A stretch of 64,000 nt of DNA from Arhodomonas sp052060015 (GTDB taxonomy: Bacteria > Pseudomonadota > Gammaproteobacteria > Nitrococcales > Nitrococcaceae). Numbering within the stretch: position 1 is the first letter of the stretch; each line of letters begins with the position of its first letter. The notes under the pieces were generated by a model, which made no database searches, was not told the origin of the DNA, and saw nothing but the letters and a program-made list of their open reading frames with translations. The position numbers and the translations under genes were made by a program. This document shows, piece by piece, positions 1-8,451 of the stretch. The stretch lies in assembly GCF_052060015.1 (NCBI RefSeq), contig NZ_JBPODZ010000010.1, positions 20,738 through 84,737 on the forward strand, given 5' to 3'.

Positions 1-114
1 GGCGCGGCGGTCCGCGGCGGACAGCTCGGCATTGTCGAAGAACAGTTTCTTGTAGACCCGCTTGCCAAGGTGACAGGCCTCGGGCAGGGCCAGGCGGTCG
101 TAGAAGCGCTGCAT
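1..114 (-). CDS. DUF4391-like protein, N-terminal 38 residues (runs off the left edge)
   Basis: The reverse strand reads from an ATG at 114 to the window edge, starting MQRFYDRLALPEACHLGKRV. The ATG overlaps the stop of the helicase gene (ATGA), so the two are translationally coupled. The opening resembles DUF4391 proteins, small proteins commonly encoded between a SNF2-type helicase and a DNA methyltransferase in restriction-like loci. Their function is not known. Only the first 38 residues are visible, so the family call rests on this opening and on context. Confidence 0.6.
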   Translation of the reverse strand, partial: MQRFYDRLALPEACHLGKRVYKKLFFDNAELSAADRRA

Positions 115-3100
115 CAGGCCGCCTCGGCGCCGTCCTGGATGATGAGGTAGGCGACTACCTCGAAATCGTCCATGCCCCGGAAGCTGTCGCGGCTGACCAC
201 CGTGCCGCCGGGCTGGAACAAGCTCTCCACACCCCGCTCTTCCGCCTTGCCGGTCACGGCAGCGACGGCCCGCGCGAGCAGGTCACGATAGTGCGCCATG
301 TCCCAGCCATTCCGGGTGGGACGGTTGAACCGGGCGACTGCCCGGTCTTCCGGGTGGCCACGGCCCAGGGTCAGGCGCTTGAGGGCATCGAGAACCCGCC
401 GGGTGTGGGTGAAGTTGAGCCGCACCGCGCCGTCGTCGCCCACGTACACCAGGTAGTGGGGCGCCAGGGGATAGGTCGGGTCGCCCTGGACCCTGGCGTT
501 CATGTTGCGCAGACAGAAGATCGCACCCGGCCCCAGGTCCTCGCCGTCAACCAGATCGTCGATGGGCGTAACGGCGAAGGCACCCAGGGGCATGCGCTTC
601 AGTCGAGCGCCATGCTCCTTGAGGTACTCGCCCAGGTCCATGCGGTAGTCGTTAAGGGTGAGGTCGGTGATCGAGATGCCGTCGGAGAGGTCCTCAATGC
701 TGGGGACGTCTTTCTGGAGCTGGTGGAGCTGACGGCGGCGGTACTCGAGGTCGTTCATGGCGTCGCCTTCGGCGTACTCGATGACGTTCTCCTCGCCGGT
801 GGCAGAGATGTCCAGCAACACCATGCGCCCGGCCACGCGGGCTTCCAGGTCGATGTACTCGTCCAGCTCCATGTTGGGCCAGAAGTTGACGAGCTGGATG
901 ACGTCGTTGGTGGAACCGAGCCGGTCGATCCGGCCGAAGCGCTGGATGATGCGCACCGGATTCCAGTGGATGTCGTAGTTGACCAGGAAATCGCAGTCCT
1001 GGAGGTTCTGGCCCTCGGAGATGCAGTCGGTGGCAATGAGTATGTCGAGCTCCGGGCCGTCCCTATCGGCTCGCTCCTTGGAGACGGGTGAGAAGGCGGT
1101 AAGGATGGACGGGATGTCGCGACGCAGACCCGGGACGGTGCCGCGATTACCGTGGGTGTGGCCCGTCACCTTGGCGGTATGCAGGCCGAGCGTCTCCCGC
1201 GCCCAGTCGGCGATCTCGCCATACAGGTAATCGGCGGTGTCGGCGAAGGCGGTGAAGATCAGCACCTTGCGGTTGCCGGGGTTGATGGGGTTTACCGCCT
1301 TGGCCTCGATCTCCGCCTTCAGGCGGTTGAGCTTGGCGTCCCGCCGAGCGGAGACGTCTCGGGCCTCGCGCAGGAGCTTGACCAGCTGTGCCTCGTCCTC
1401 CTCTAGGTCCTGGCGCCAGCGCACCCGGTCCACGTCCTGAATCAGCACCTTGACCTTGTTGCCCACGAGGTAGGGATCGAACGCCTCGTCCTCCACCTCG
1501 ATGTCCTCGATGCCCCATTCCTCGATACCCGTGGCGTCGTGGCTTTCTAGGCGTTCCTTCAGTTCGCGCACGCCGCCCAGGAGTTTTTCCACGGTCAGGG
1601 CGAAGGCGTGAATGGAGCTCTCCATGCGCTTGAGCATGTTCACGCGCATGAGGTGGATGAGGCTTTGCTCGCGATCCTTCTGCTTGAAGATGGAGCCGCC
1701 GGTCACCTGCATGTCGTACTTGCGTCCGTACTCCTCCAGCTTTTCGGGCAACACGTAGGTAATCGGTGCGTAGGCGGCGAGGTTCAGTCGACGGATGTCC
1801 CGATTGATCTCGCGCAGCTCGGGGAAGTACTCGGCCTCGTCGATGGGTGGATAGAGGTTGCGGGGTGCGGCCCGGTGCGGGAAAGCCCCGACCTCCGACA
1901 TGTCATAATACTTCTCGATGTGCTTGCGCGAGCGGGCGATTGTCAGCCGGTCCAGCAGGCTGAAGTAGTCGAAGTTCAGCGCCTCCAGCAGCCCTTCGGA
2001 GGTGCGCTTTTCTTCCCCTTCCCGCAACCAGGCGTTGAAACGCTTCTGGGCCTTGCCCAGCGTGTTGTCGATGCTGGCGATACCCTCGGCGTAGAGCGCA
2101 TCGTCGCGACCCTCGGTGATGAACGCGATCTGGTTCTTCAGATCGTTCATGCGGTTGTTCACCGGCGTAGCGGAGAGCATGAGCACCTTGGTCTTCACGC
2201 CGGCCTTGATGATGTCCTGCATGAGCCGGCCGTAACGCGTCAGGCCGTCCTTTCGCGGCGGGTTGTTGCGGAAGTTGTGGGACTCGTCGATGACCACCAG
2301 GTCGTAGTTGCCCCAGTTGACCGTCTCCAGATTCAGCTCGCCCGATCTGCCGCCCTCGCGGGTGAGGTCGGTGTGATTGAGCACGTCGAAATTGAAGCGG
2401 TCCTCCGCCAACAGGTTGCGGGTGTCGTTGACGGTGTACAGCGTCCAGTTTTCGCGCAGCTTCTTCGGCGCCAGCACCAGCACACGATCGTTACGCAGCT
2501 CGTAATACTTGATGATGGCCAGGGCCTCGAAGGTCTTACCCAGGCCCACGCTGTCGGCCAGGATGCACCCATTGAACCGCTCGATCTTGTCGATGGCGCC
2601 CAGCACGCCGTCGCGCTGAAAGCGGTAGAGCTTGTTCCAGACCACCGTGTCCTTGATACCCGTGCGGGTCTTGATGATGTTCTCTTCATCAAGATCGGCC
2701 AGGTAGTCGCGGAACAGGTTGTGGAGCGTGAGGAAGTAGATCGACTCGGGGGATTTGTCGGCATAGATCTGCCGCAGGCCCGCGAGTAGGTTGGCTTTGG
2801 CATCGCGAGCGACGTCCGTGTCGTTCCAGATACCCTCGAACCATTCCAACAGCGCCGCCGCCTCGGACTCCGTGGTGGTTTCCGTGTTCATGTAATAACC
2901 GCTGCCGGGTAGGCGACCCAAGCCCACGGTCGTGAACGGTGAGCTGCCGTGGATGGCGAGATTGGCGCCATCCGCATTGGCGATGTGGTAGAGGTTGTGC
3001 GGTGCCGGGCGCGACACAGTGCGGACCTCGGCACGGTTATCCAGCCATTCCGCGCATGCCCGCGCCAGCGCAGCGGCATTCAGCCTATTGCGGAGCGGCC

Positions 3101-3326
3101 GGTCTGCGTCACCGCCAATCAGGCTGCAATGGGGGGCGCCATCCTCGCTGGCCTCCTCGAGCGGCAGCAGCAGGCGCGCGGCCTCTACTTGTCGCAGGGC
3201 GCCCCCCATCGTCTCGTAGCCATAAATCGAGAAGTCCGACGCGAGCACCGAGAGGCTAGCGCCATCGGAGATGGCCTCGGCGAGCGCACGAGCGAGATTT
3301 CCGTGGGCTTTGTTATCGATCAGCAT
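114..3326 (-). CDS. SNF2-family helicase with N-terminal phospholipase D-like domain
   Basis: This 1070-residue protein starts at ATG 3326 behind an AGGGGG-type ribosome site. Residues 1-170 resemble a PLD-like domain; the HKD motif looks degenerate (HIANADG..HGSSPF at about 114-131). A superfamily 2 motor follows: Walker A DSVGLGKT near 258-265, DESH box (VVIDESHNF), motif III LSATP, and motifs V/VI (ATDCISEGQNLQ, QRFGRIDRLG). Such helicases sit in restriction or phage-defence loci next to DUF4391 and a methyltransferase, and the start of a DUF4391-like gene overlaps its stop codon. The role is probably ATP-driven translocation on DNA within a nuclease/methylase complex; the substrate is unknown. 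Confidence 0.88.
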   Translation of the reverse strand: MLIDNKAHGNLARALAEAISDGASLSVLASDFSIYGYETMGGALRQVEAARLLLPLEEASEDGAPHCSLIGGDADRPLRNRLNAAALARACAEWLDNRAEVRTVSRPAPHNLYHIANADGANLAIHGSSPFTTVGLGRLPGSGYYMNTETTTESEAAALLEWFEGIWNDTDVARDAKANLLAGLRQIYADKSPESIYFLTLHNLFRDYLADLDEENIIKTRTGIKDTVVWNKLYRFQRDGVLGAIDKIERFNGCILADSVGLGKTFEALAIIKYYELRNDRVLVLAPKKLRENWTLYTVNDTRNLLAEDRFNFDVLNHTDLTREGGRSGELNLETVNWGNYDLVVIDESHNFRNNPPRKDGLTRYGRLMQDIIKAGVKTKVLMLSATPVNNRMNDLKNQIAFITEGRDDALYAEGIASIDNTLGKAQKRFNAWLREGEEKRTSEGLLEALNFDYFSLLDRLTIARSRKHIEKYYDMSEVGAFPHRAAPRNLYPPIDEAEYFPELREINRDIRRLNLAAYAPITYVLPEKLEEYGRKYDMQVTGGSIFKQKDREQSLIHLMRVNMLKRMESSIHAFALTVEKLLGGVRELKERLESHDATGIEEWGIEDIEVEDEAFDPYLVGNKVKVLIQDVDRVRWRQDLEEDEAQLVKLLREARDVSARRDAKLNRLKAEIEAKAVNPINPGNRKVLIFTAFADTADYLYGEIADWARETLGLHTAKVTGHTHGNRGTVPGLRRDIPSILTAFSPVSKERADRDGPELDILIATDCISEGQNLQDCDFLVNYDIHWNPVRIIQRFGRIDRLGSTNDVIQLVNFWPNMELDEYIDLEARVAGRMVLLDISATGEENVIEYAEGDAMNDLEYRRRQLHQLQKDVPSIEDLSDGISITDLTLNDYRMDLGEYLKEHGARLKRMPLGAFAVTPIDDLVDGEDLGPGAIFCLRNMNARVQGDPTYPLAPHYLVYVGDDGAVRLNFTHTRRVLDALKRLTLGRGHPEDRAVARFNRPTRNGWDMAHYRDLLARAVAAVTGKAEERGVESLFQPGGTVVSRDSFRGMDDFEVVAYLIIQDGAEAA

Positions 3327-3358
3327 TAGCCCTGCCCCCTATGGAAACTCTTTCGCTA

Positions 3359-3503
3359 TTGCCGCCACCTTTCGATGTGACGCAGTATGCAGCATGAGCA
3401 TAATTGGTGGTAAGGGCCACGGGGTCGACCGGAGCCACCTGAGCCAATGGAGTGCGCCGTGCCGAGGCTAGATCAGCTGCCAGAGGGATTGTCCGCAGGG
3501 CAC
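3359..3503. repeat. Direct repeat copy 1 (~145 bp) with truncated 5' end of an HNH gene
   Basis: This stretch matches 10136-10281 without gaps at roughly 90% identity. It holds the conserved block GTGACGCAGTATGCAGCATG and the first ~15 codons of the HNH endonuclease gene: GTG at 3459, reading V-P-R-L-D-Q-L-P-E-G-L-S-A. After about 3503 the similarity stops and the HNH frame runs into unrelated sequence, so this copy is a 5' stub. It lies just upstream of the helicase start. The two copies bracket the 6.6-kb block with the nuclease, membrane, E2-E1-JAB and MBL genes. Confidence 0.9.
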
Positions 3504-3593
3504 CGGGATGGTGCGCCAAGCAGGTCAGATGTGGCCGTACGCCCAGGGGTTTTTCGGTCACCAGCCGAATGAAGAGAAAAACGAGGGGGATCG

Positions 3594-4958
3594 ATGGCGG
3601 GTATTCTTGAGAAGGTCACGCGGGGCGAGCATGCGCGCCTGGTTCCGGTCGTCGCGGATACCAGCCGGGAGGAGCGGGCCGTGTCGGTCGTCTTGGCGGG
3701 GTTCCGGGGCGTCGAGGCATTCCGCGAGGCCGCCCTACGCTCCATCGGCCAGCGCGTCGGTAAGCGCTCACGCTTCACCGCCCTCACCGAGGTCGTCTTC
3801 GAGGATGACAGCCATCCCCGCAAGAAGGGCAAGAGGGGCAGCAACGACCGCCCCGACGGCCTGCTGGTGCTCGATACAAGCCGCAAAGAATGGAGTGCGC
3901 TCGTTGAGGGCAAGATCGGCAGCGAAACCGTCGACGAGGATCAGTTGAAGCGCTATGTCGCCCATGCGAAGGCCCGCGGGGTCGATGCGGTCATCACCAT
4001 CACCAACCAGTTTGTTGCCCGCCCCGATCATCACCCGGTGAAGCTGTCCAAGCGCGATGCGAAAGGCATCGAGCTATACCACTGGTCGTGGATGTATCTA
4101 CTGACTGAGGCGACCCTCCTGCTTGAAGAGGAGGCCGTGGGCAGTGCCGACCAGCGCTTCGTCCTCGAGGAGATCGTGCGCTACCTGCATCACGACAGCA
4201 GCGGTGTCTCCGGCTTTCGCAGCATGAACCCCGAGTGGAAGGAGGTCGTCTCCAAGGTCCGCGATCGGGTAAGCCTCTCGAAGAGTGCCGAGGAGGTGCG
4301 CAACACGGTCAGCGCTTGGCACCAAGAGCAGCGCGACCTCGGACTCATCCTGTCACGCAAGGTCGGCCGCAGCGTACGCCTGAAGCTTCCGCGTGAGCAC
4401 CGCAAGAATCCGGACAAGCGCCTCGAGGACGACGCCGAGGCGCTCGTGCGCGAGCACCGTCTGACCTGCACCTTCGATGTGCCGGACGCGGCATCTGACA
4501 TCGAGGTGGCTGCTGACCTCGCCCGGCGCTCGATCTTCGCGACCATGCGCCTCGAGGCGCCTCGGGATAAGAAAACCACCAAGGCCCGGGTGAACTGGCT
4601 CGTCCGGCAGCTCAAGGGCACCGAGATGGAAGGCATCCAGGTCCGGGCCTTGCGCCGCGGCCGCGGACAGCAGCTCCAAGCCTCGTTCGCCGAGCTGGAC
4701 AAAGATCCCAGGCACCTGGAGGACCCGGAAGGCAATAGCCCGCCCTCTGCCTTCGAGATCTTCTATAGCCTGGATCTTGCAGGGAAGTTCACCGGCAACC
4801 GGGTGTTCATCGAGCGCCTCGAGGCGGCCATACCACACTTCTATGAACACGTGGGCCAGCGCCTGCGGGCGTGGGTTCCGCCGCCGCCGCAGATCCAGTC
4901 CCGTGATGCCACGGAGAGCGATGGCGAATTCAGCAGCGCGGAGGAGGCGGGCGAGTGA
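3594..4958 (+). CDS. PD-(D/E)XK nuclease-like protein (defence-associated, hypothetical)
   Basis: A 454-residue protein with ATG at 3594 preceded by a purine-rich GAGGGGGA. Residues 60-140 carry the pattern of a PD-(D/E)XK nuclease core: RPDG with Asp88, then EGK (Glu105, Lys107) on the next strand, followed by DEDQLKRY. A hydrophobic strand ending ITITNQF fits the same fold. Residues 200-454 form a separate charged domain I do not recognise. It is soluble, with no signal peptide. The gene stands alone inside the repeat-bracketed block, next to an IS5 relic. Restriction or abortive-infection nuclease activity is inferred from fold and neighbourhood only. Confidence 0.6.
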   Translation: MAGILEKVTRGEHARLVPVVADTSREERAVSVVLAGFRGVEAFREAALRSIGQRVGKRSRFTALTEVVFEDDSHPRKKGKRGSNDRPDGLLVLDTSRKEWSALVEGKIGSETVDEDQLKRYVAHAKARGVDAVITITNQFVARPDHHPVKLSKRDAKGIELYHWSWMYLLTEATLLLEEEAVGSADQRFVLEEIVRYLHHDSSGVSGFRSMNPEWKEVVSKVRDRVSLSKSAEEVRNTVSAWHQEQRDLGLILSRKVGRSVRLKLPREHRKNPDKRLEDDAEALVREHRLTCTFDVPDAASDIEVAADLARRSIFATMRLEAPRDKKTTKARVNWLVRQLKGTEMEGIQVRALRRGRGQQLQASFAELDKDPRHLEDPEGNSPPSAFEIFYSLDLAGKFTGNRVFIERLEAAIPHFYEHVGQRLRAWVPPPPQIQSRDATESDGEFSSAEEAGE

Positions 4959-5237
4959 CCGCCTCGGACCATGGGTCAATCGAGGGGTGTCGCGTCCCGG
5001 ATGATTCCGCGGCGTCCGACGAACAGCTCTTCCACTCCGCTGCGAGCGCCCGACCGGTCAGCTTTACGTCCAAGGCCCCCTTTGACGATGAGGGACCGGT
5101 GTGGCTCCTGCGTCATAGCGGTATGACGGCTTCCGACCCGGAGCAGACACTCAAACTATGCTCTATTCTTGGGAACAAGGGCAGAAGCCGTGAAGCGGCC
5201 GTTCAGACTTGGTGTTAGAGTCTTAGAATTGAGATCG

Positions 5238-5490
5238 TCAGGGCTTGGTTCGGCACTTACCGCCCCGTAGCGCCTCCTTGGGCCGGAAAGAGCCGATCTG
5301 CCTGTTGGTCTTCATTTGCCCGATCACCGACTCAATGGCGCTGCGGCGCTTAAGCTCACCCATCCTGATCGGGTGTTCATGCCGCAGCGTTGGCCAGAAA
5401 GGAAGACGACCACGCCCGGATCTCGGCCACCTTGTAGCCGCCATCGACGTAGCAGCGCTTCGGGGCGTCCCGACGGGGGTGATACAGTCT
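5238..5490 (-). pseudogene. Relic of an IS5-family transposase, C-terminal part
   Basis: Reverse-strand fragments match the catalytic C-terminus of IS5-type DDE transposases, spread over three frames: CYVDGGYKVAEI, then VVVFLSGQRCGM, then ELKRRSAIESVIGQMKTN, the last ending in a stop at 5238. The E-containing block RRSAIExVIGxMK is a family hallmark. Several frameshifts and the lack of an N-terminal half show it is dead. It fills the ~560-bp gap between the nuclease-like gene and the membrane protein gene and is the only recognisable content there. Confidence 0.75.
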
Positions 5491-5518
5491 TGCCAGTTGA
5501 TCTGCAGGAGCTAAGCGC

Positions 5519-6154
5519 TTGAGCTCGAAATTCGACGCTTACGAGATTATTGGTGTTATAGCGCCGGGCAGCGTCTTCATCTTCGGGGTTACGCTTCTAT
5601 TCCCCGACTTTAAGTCGGTCTTCTTCGAGCAGGGCTTTTCGGTTGGTGATCTGGGGCTCTTCGTTGTCCTGTCCTTCGTCGCAGGTCATCTCGTCCAAGC
5701 CGCTGGCAACCTTGTCGAGATAGTAATTTGGAAGCCATTAGGGGGCATGCCGACAGATTGGCTTGTTCACAATCCGCGGAGGCTACTCCATGACACACAA
5801 GTCCAACGGCTGCGCCAAGCCGTCAAAAACGACTTCGACTGTGAGCTTCAAGATCTTTCTTCCGCGCAACTAGCACCGATCGTCCGAGAGATGTATGTCG
5901 TCGCTCAGGCGAGAGGCGACACTTCACGCATTGATTCATTCAATAGAACGTATGGACTCATGCGCGGCGTGACGGGGGCGTTCGGGGCTCTCGCAATCAT
6001 GGCTCTGGTTGCCAATTGGCCAGCTTGGAGGCTTGGAGCCTTCGCGGCACTAGCCGCTCTTATCGGCGGCTACCGCATGGTGCGGTTCGGGAAGCACTAT
6101 GGACGAGAGCTTATCGTTACCTATCTCCGGCTCACCAAGCCAAGACATGGCTAA
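5519..6154 (+). CDS. Hypothetical multi-spanning membrane protein
   Basis: The 211-residue frame starts at a TTG at 5519, chosen because CAGGAG at 5505-5510 lies eight bases ahead. Hydrophobic segments are at about residues 8-28 (YEIIGVIAPGSVFIFGVTLL), 42-64, 148-167 and 170-185, with a charged cytoplasmic-looking stretch between 75 and 145. No enzyme motif is visible. The gene is richer in A/T than its neighbours and converges on the E2-E1-JAB gene, the 3' ends overlapping by 4 bp. Membrane proteins with this type of opening are common in defence islands, where they can act as membrane effectors; that role here is conjecture. Confidence 0.72.
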   Translation: MSSKFDAYEIIGVIAPGSVFIFGVTLLFPDFKSVFFEQGFSVGDLGLFVVLSFVAGHLVQAAGNLVEIVIWKPLGGMPTDWLVHNPRRLLHDTQVQRLRQAVKNDFDCELQDLSSAQLAPIVREMYVVAQARGDTSRIDSFNRTYGLMRGVTGAFGALAIMALVANWPAWRLGAFAALAALIGGYRMVRFGKHYGRELIVTYLRLTKPRHG

Positions 6155-8451
6155 ACCCAGAGGTGTGCTCCGTTCCCTTCAGGCGACGAGATTACTAACA
6201 GCGTCGGTAGCCCGTTCGAACGATCCCTATCACGAAACGATTCCATGGTTCGGCGGTCCTTCTCCGACATCGCCGAATCAGATCGGGGATGACTGTGCCA
6301 AGTTCCAATCAGACTTACCTTGCCACCGGCGCACCGGGCAAGCCGCCTCTCAAGTCGGGTTTGCCCCGCCGGGCCGAGTTCGATGGCAGCAGCCGATTGT
6401 TCCGTGCCCGGCGGCACGTCACTCACGGCGACCACATATAACTGTTTGAGAACGAAATCATATCCGCCGTAGAGGTAACCCCCGGCCTCGATCTCGCCGT
6501 GGTCGAGGCGCAGCTCGTCGAGCCGCTGGGCCGCACCTGGCGAAAGTCGCACTTCCCAGCTGGGCGCATCCGCGGCCTCAAGCACGGTCACCGCACCGCC
6601 GTAATCGAACCACCGCCAGCCCAGCGGCGTTCCGTCTTGCGCAAGCGGGTTGATCCCAAACCCTGGGGAAGGCACGCGGCTCTGAATGCCAATGATGGTC
6701 GGCATAAAGGCAGCCGCATGCTGCGCGACTAGGTACTTGGGCATCCGCGTCGTGGCGGACGCGCAGCCCATGCCAACAACGAGTTCTTCGGAAGACGTGC
6801 CGGCGGCTTGCTCCCCTCGCAGCCACTCCTCGACGGCCTTGTCCTCGACAGCCCGCGCGCACAAATCATAATACAGGTCGATCGCGTTCGGCGTGTTTCC
6901 CGCGCCCGTCAGAAAGAGGGTCCCCAATCGTCCACCATGGAAGATCTCCATTCGCAGGAGTCTATTCTCGGCTGGCAGAGACGCGCCGGCCAAGCGGCGT
7001 CGCACCCTTTCATCCGCCGTGGCGTCAATAATGAAGGGATAAACGCCGGCGACCTTTGTAAGGTCCTCGTCCGAAAGGCTCGCAACATCATGCTCCAGGA
7101 CCTCGCGCTGTATCTCCTGACCGTCAAGCGTGATCTTGCCCGCTAGCTTGTCCAGATGCGCGCACTTGGGCGCGTAAAGGTCTTCGATCGTCGCATTGTG
7201 GCGCCCAAGATTGTGCGGTTCGACAATGTCGTTGTCGCATACTGCGATCTTCGGGATGCCGGCTCTGAGCAAAAAGTCCGCGACACAACTGCCCAGGGCG
7301 CCGTAACCCAGCAAGGCCATCGGTGCGATTGTTTGTAGCCCCGAGGTAAAGGCCAGCATTTCGCGGCTTGGAAGCTGCAGGCCGAGCAGTTGCTGCACTG
7401 GGACCGCGGCGTCAATCGGGTTGTCCTCATGCCTTTCGCAATGGAGGAGGTAGGCCCGCATTTCCAGGCGGCGGGCCTCAGGCTCGGATGCCATGCCGAA
7501 CACCGATGCCGAGATCGGCTCCGGTCGCCATATGCCAACCAACAGCGCCACCGGCCGCCTGCTGGTGGTTTCTCGGCCAGCGAGCTCCAATAGGGCAGTC
7601 ATGATTGCTGTGGGAAGCTGGGCGTCGATCGCGGTTCCCTCGAGTCCGGCCTCAATCTCCCCGTAGCTGTTCCATACCCCGAAAAGTTGACGCTCTATGG
7701 ACTGTGCTCGGTCCGACCATACAAAAACCCAGGGGACGTAAGCGGCGATACCCGGTTCTTTTGGGGACGCCTTGATCTGCCTCCGTGACGCTTGAACCTG
7801 CGCATCATCGTTCAGATCCACCGGGGGTGTCAGAAACACCACACGGCCACCAAGTTCCTCGCTTAACAGTCGCGCCACCCCGCAGCGGTAGCCTGAATCT
7901 TCTACCTCGTTCAGCGCCAACTTTTGGAAGAACCCGATATTAAAGTAACCACCACGGGCGTCCTGCCCTTCGCCCATGGGCACCGGCTCCCAACCGTCCT
8001 TCATCAGCTGCCCGGTCTTGGCGTCGTGAAACCAGTCGGAAAGCCGATCTAGCACGCCGTCGACACCGTAGCGGTCATAGACAGCCTGCAGGCCGGCGCG
8101 TACAAGGCACAGGCTTGCCGGATGCTCGAGCGGCGTTGGGTTGATGTGCCCAATCTCGCGAGGGAAGTCTGGACGAGCGCTCCAGACGGCTGGAGCATAC
8201 ATACCTACGGCTTCAACTGAGCGGTACACGAGCGTTATCGGCTCAATCTCCTGGATAGGGGTAGCCACGGGCTCGAGAAGTCGCTCGGTCTTAAGGTCAA
8301 ACCCAATATGTACTCTGTCCGATTCGTCCGTCGTTACGGACAGGGTGTCCGAGTTGACCGCCGGCCACCGGCAGATGCGACTGACTTCACGCCTTAGCGC
8401 GTCGGGCCAGTCCGTCTCAGGCATCGTGCGGTTATCACGTCTGTCCGGCAT
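6151..8451 (-). CDS. E2-E1-JAB triple-domain ubiquitin-like conjugation protein
   Basis: A 766-residue protein that joins three ubiquitin-pathway modules. Residues ~12-150 are E2-like: HINP..HPASLCL carries the candidate catalytic Cys115. Residues ~360-600 are an E1/ThiF adenylation domain: GYGALGS nucleotide loop (382-388), CDNDIVEPHNLGRHN, and a GCASATTRMP loop with candidate catalytic Cys563. Residues ~640-766 are a JAB/JAMM peptidase with Glu655 (EAGG), HSHP (His719, His721), Ser729 and Asp732. All three sites look intact. The ATG at 8451 directly follows the stop of the MBL gene (TGAATG), so the two are cotranslated; an in-frame ATG lies nine codons further in. In type II CBASS, Cap2 is E2-E1 and Cap3 a separate JAB; here all three are fused and no CD-NTase is present. 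Confidence 0.9.
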   Translation of the reverse strand: MPDRRDNRTMPETDWPDALRREVSRICRWPAVNSDTLSVTTDESDRVHIGFDLKTERLLEPVATPIQEIEPITLVYRSVEAVGMYAPAVWSARPDFPREIGHINPTPLEHPASLCLVRAGLQAVYDRYGVDGVLDRLSDWFHDAKTGQLMKDGWEPVPMGEGQDARGGYFNIGFFQKLALNEVEDSGYRCGVARLLSEELGGRVVFLTPPVDLNDDAQVQASRRQIKASPKEPGIAAYVPWVFVWSDRAQSIERQLFGVWNSYGEIEAGLEGTAIDAQLPTAIMTALLELAGRETTSRRPVALLVGIWRPEPISASVFGMASEPEARRLEMRAYLLHCERHEDNPIDAAVPVQQLLGLQLPSREMLAFTSGLQTIAPMALLGYGALGSCVADFLLRAGIPKIAVCDNDIVEPHNLGRHNATIEDLYAPKCAHLDKLAGKITLDGQEIQREVLEHDVASLSDEDLTKVAGVYPFIIDATADERVRRRLAGASLPAENRLLRMEIFHGGRLGTLFLTGAGNTPNAIDLYYDLCARAVEDKAVEEWLRGEQAAGTSSEELVVGMGCASATTRMPKYLVAQHAAAFMPTIIGIQSRVPSPGFGINPLAQDGTPLGWRWFDYGGAVTVLEAADAPSWEVRLSPGAAQRLDELRLDHGEIEAGGYLYGGYDFVLKQLYVVAVSDVPPGTEQSAAAIELGPAGQTRLERRLARCAGGKVSLIGTWHSHPRSDSAMSEKDRRTMESFRDRDRSNGLPTLLVISSPEGNGAHLWV

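Noticed and set aside
1608..2789. 393-codon forward frame inside the helicase gene
   Set aside because: It is an antisense shadow in high-GC DNA; the reverse strand has all helicase motifs and the forward translation has no family features.
4955..5218. 87-codon frame overlapping the end of the nuclease-like gene (GTGA)
   Set aside because: Only the overlap speaks for it; composition is not gene-like and no family resemblance is seen.
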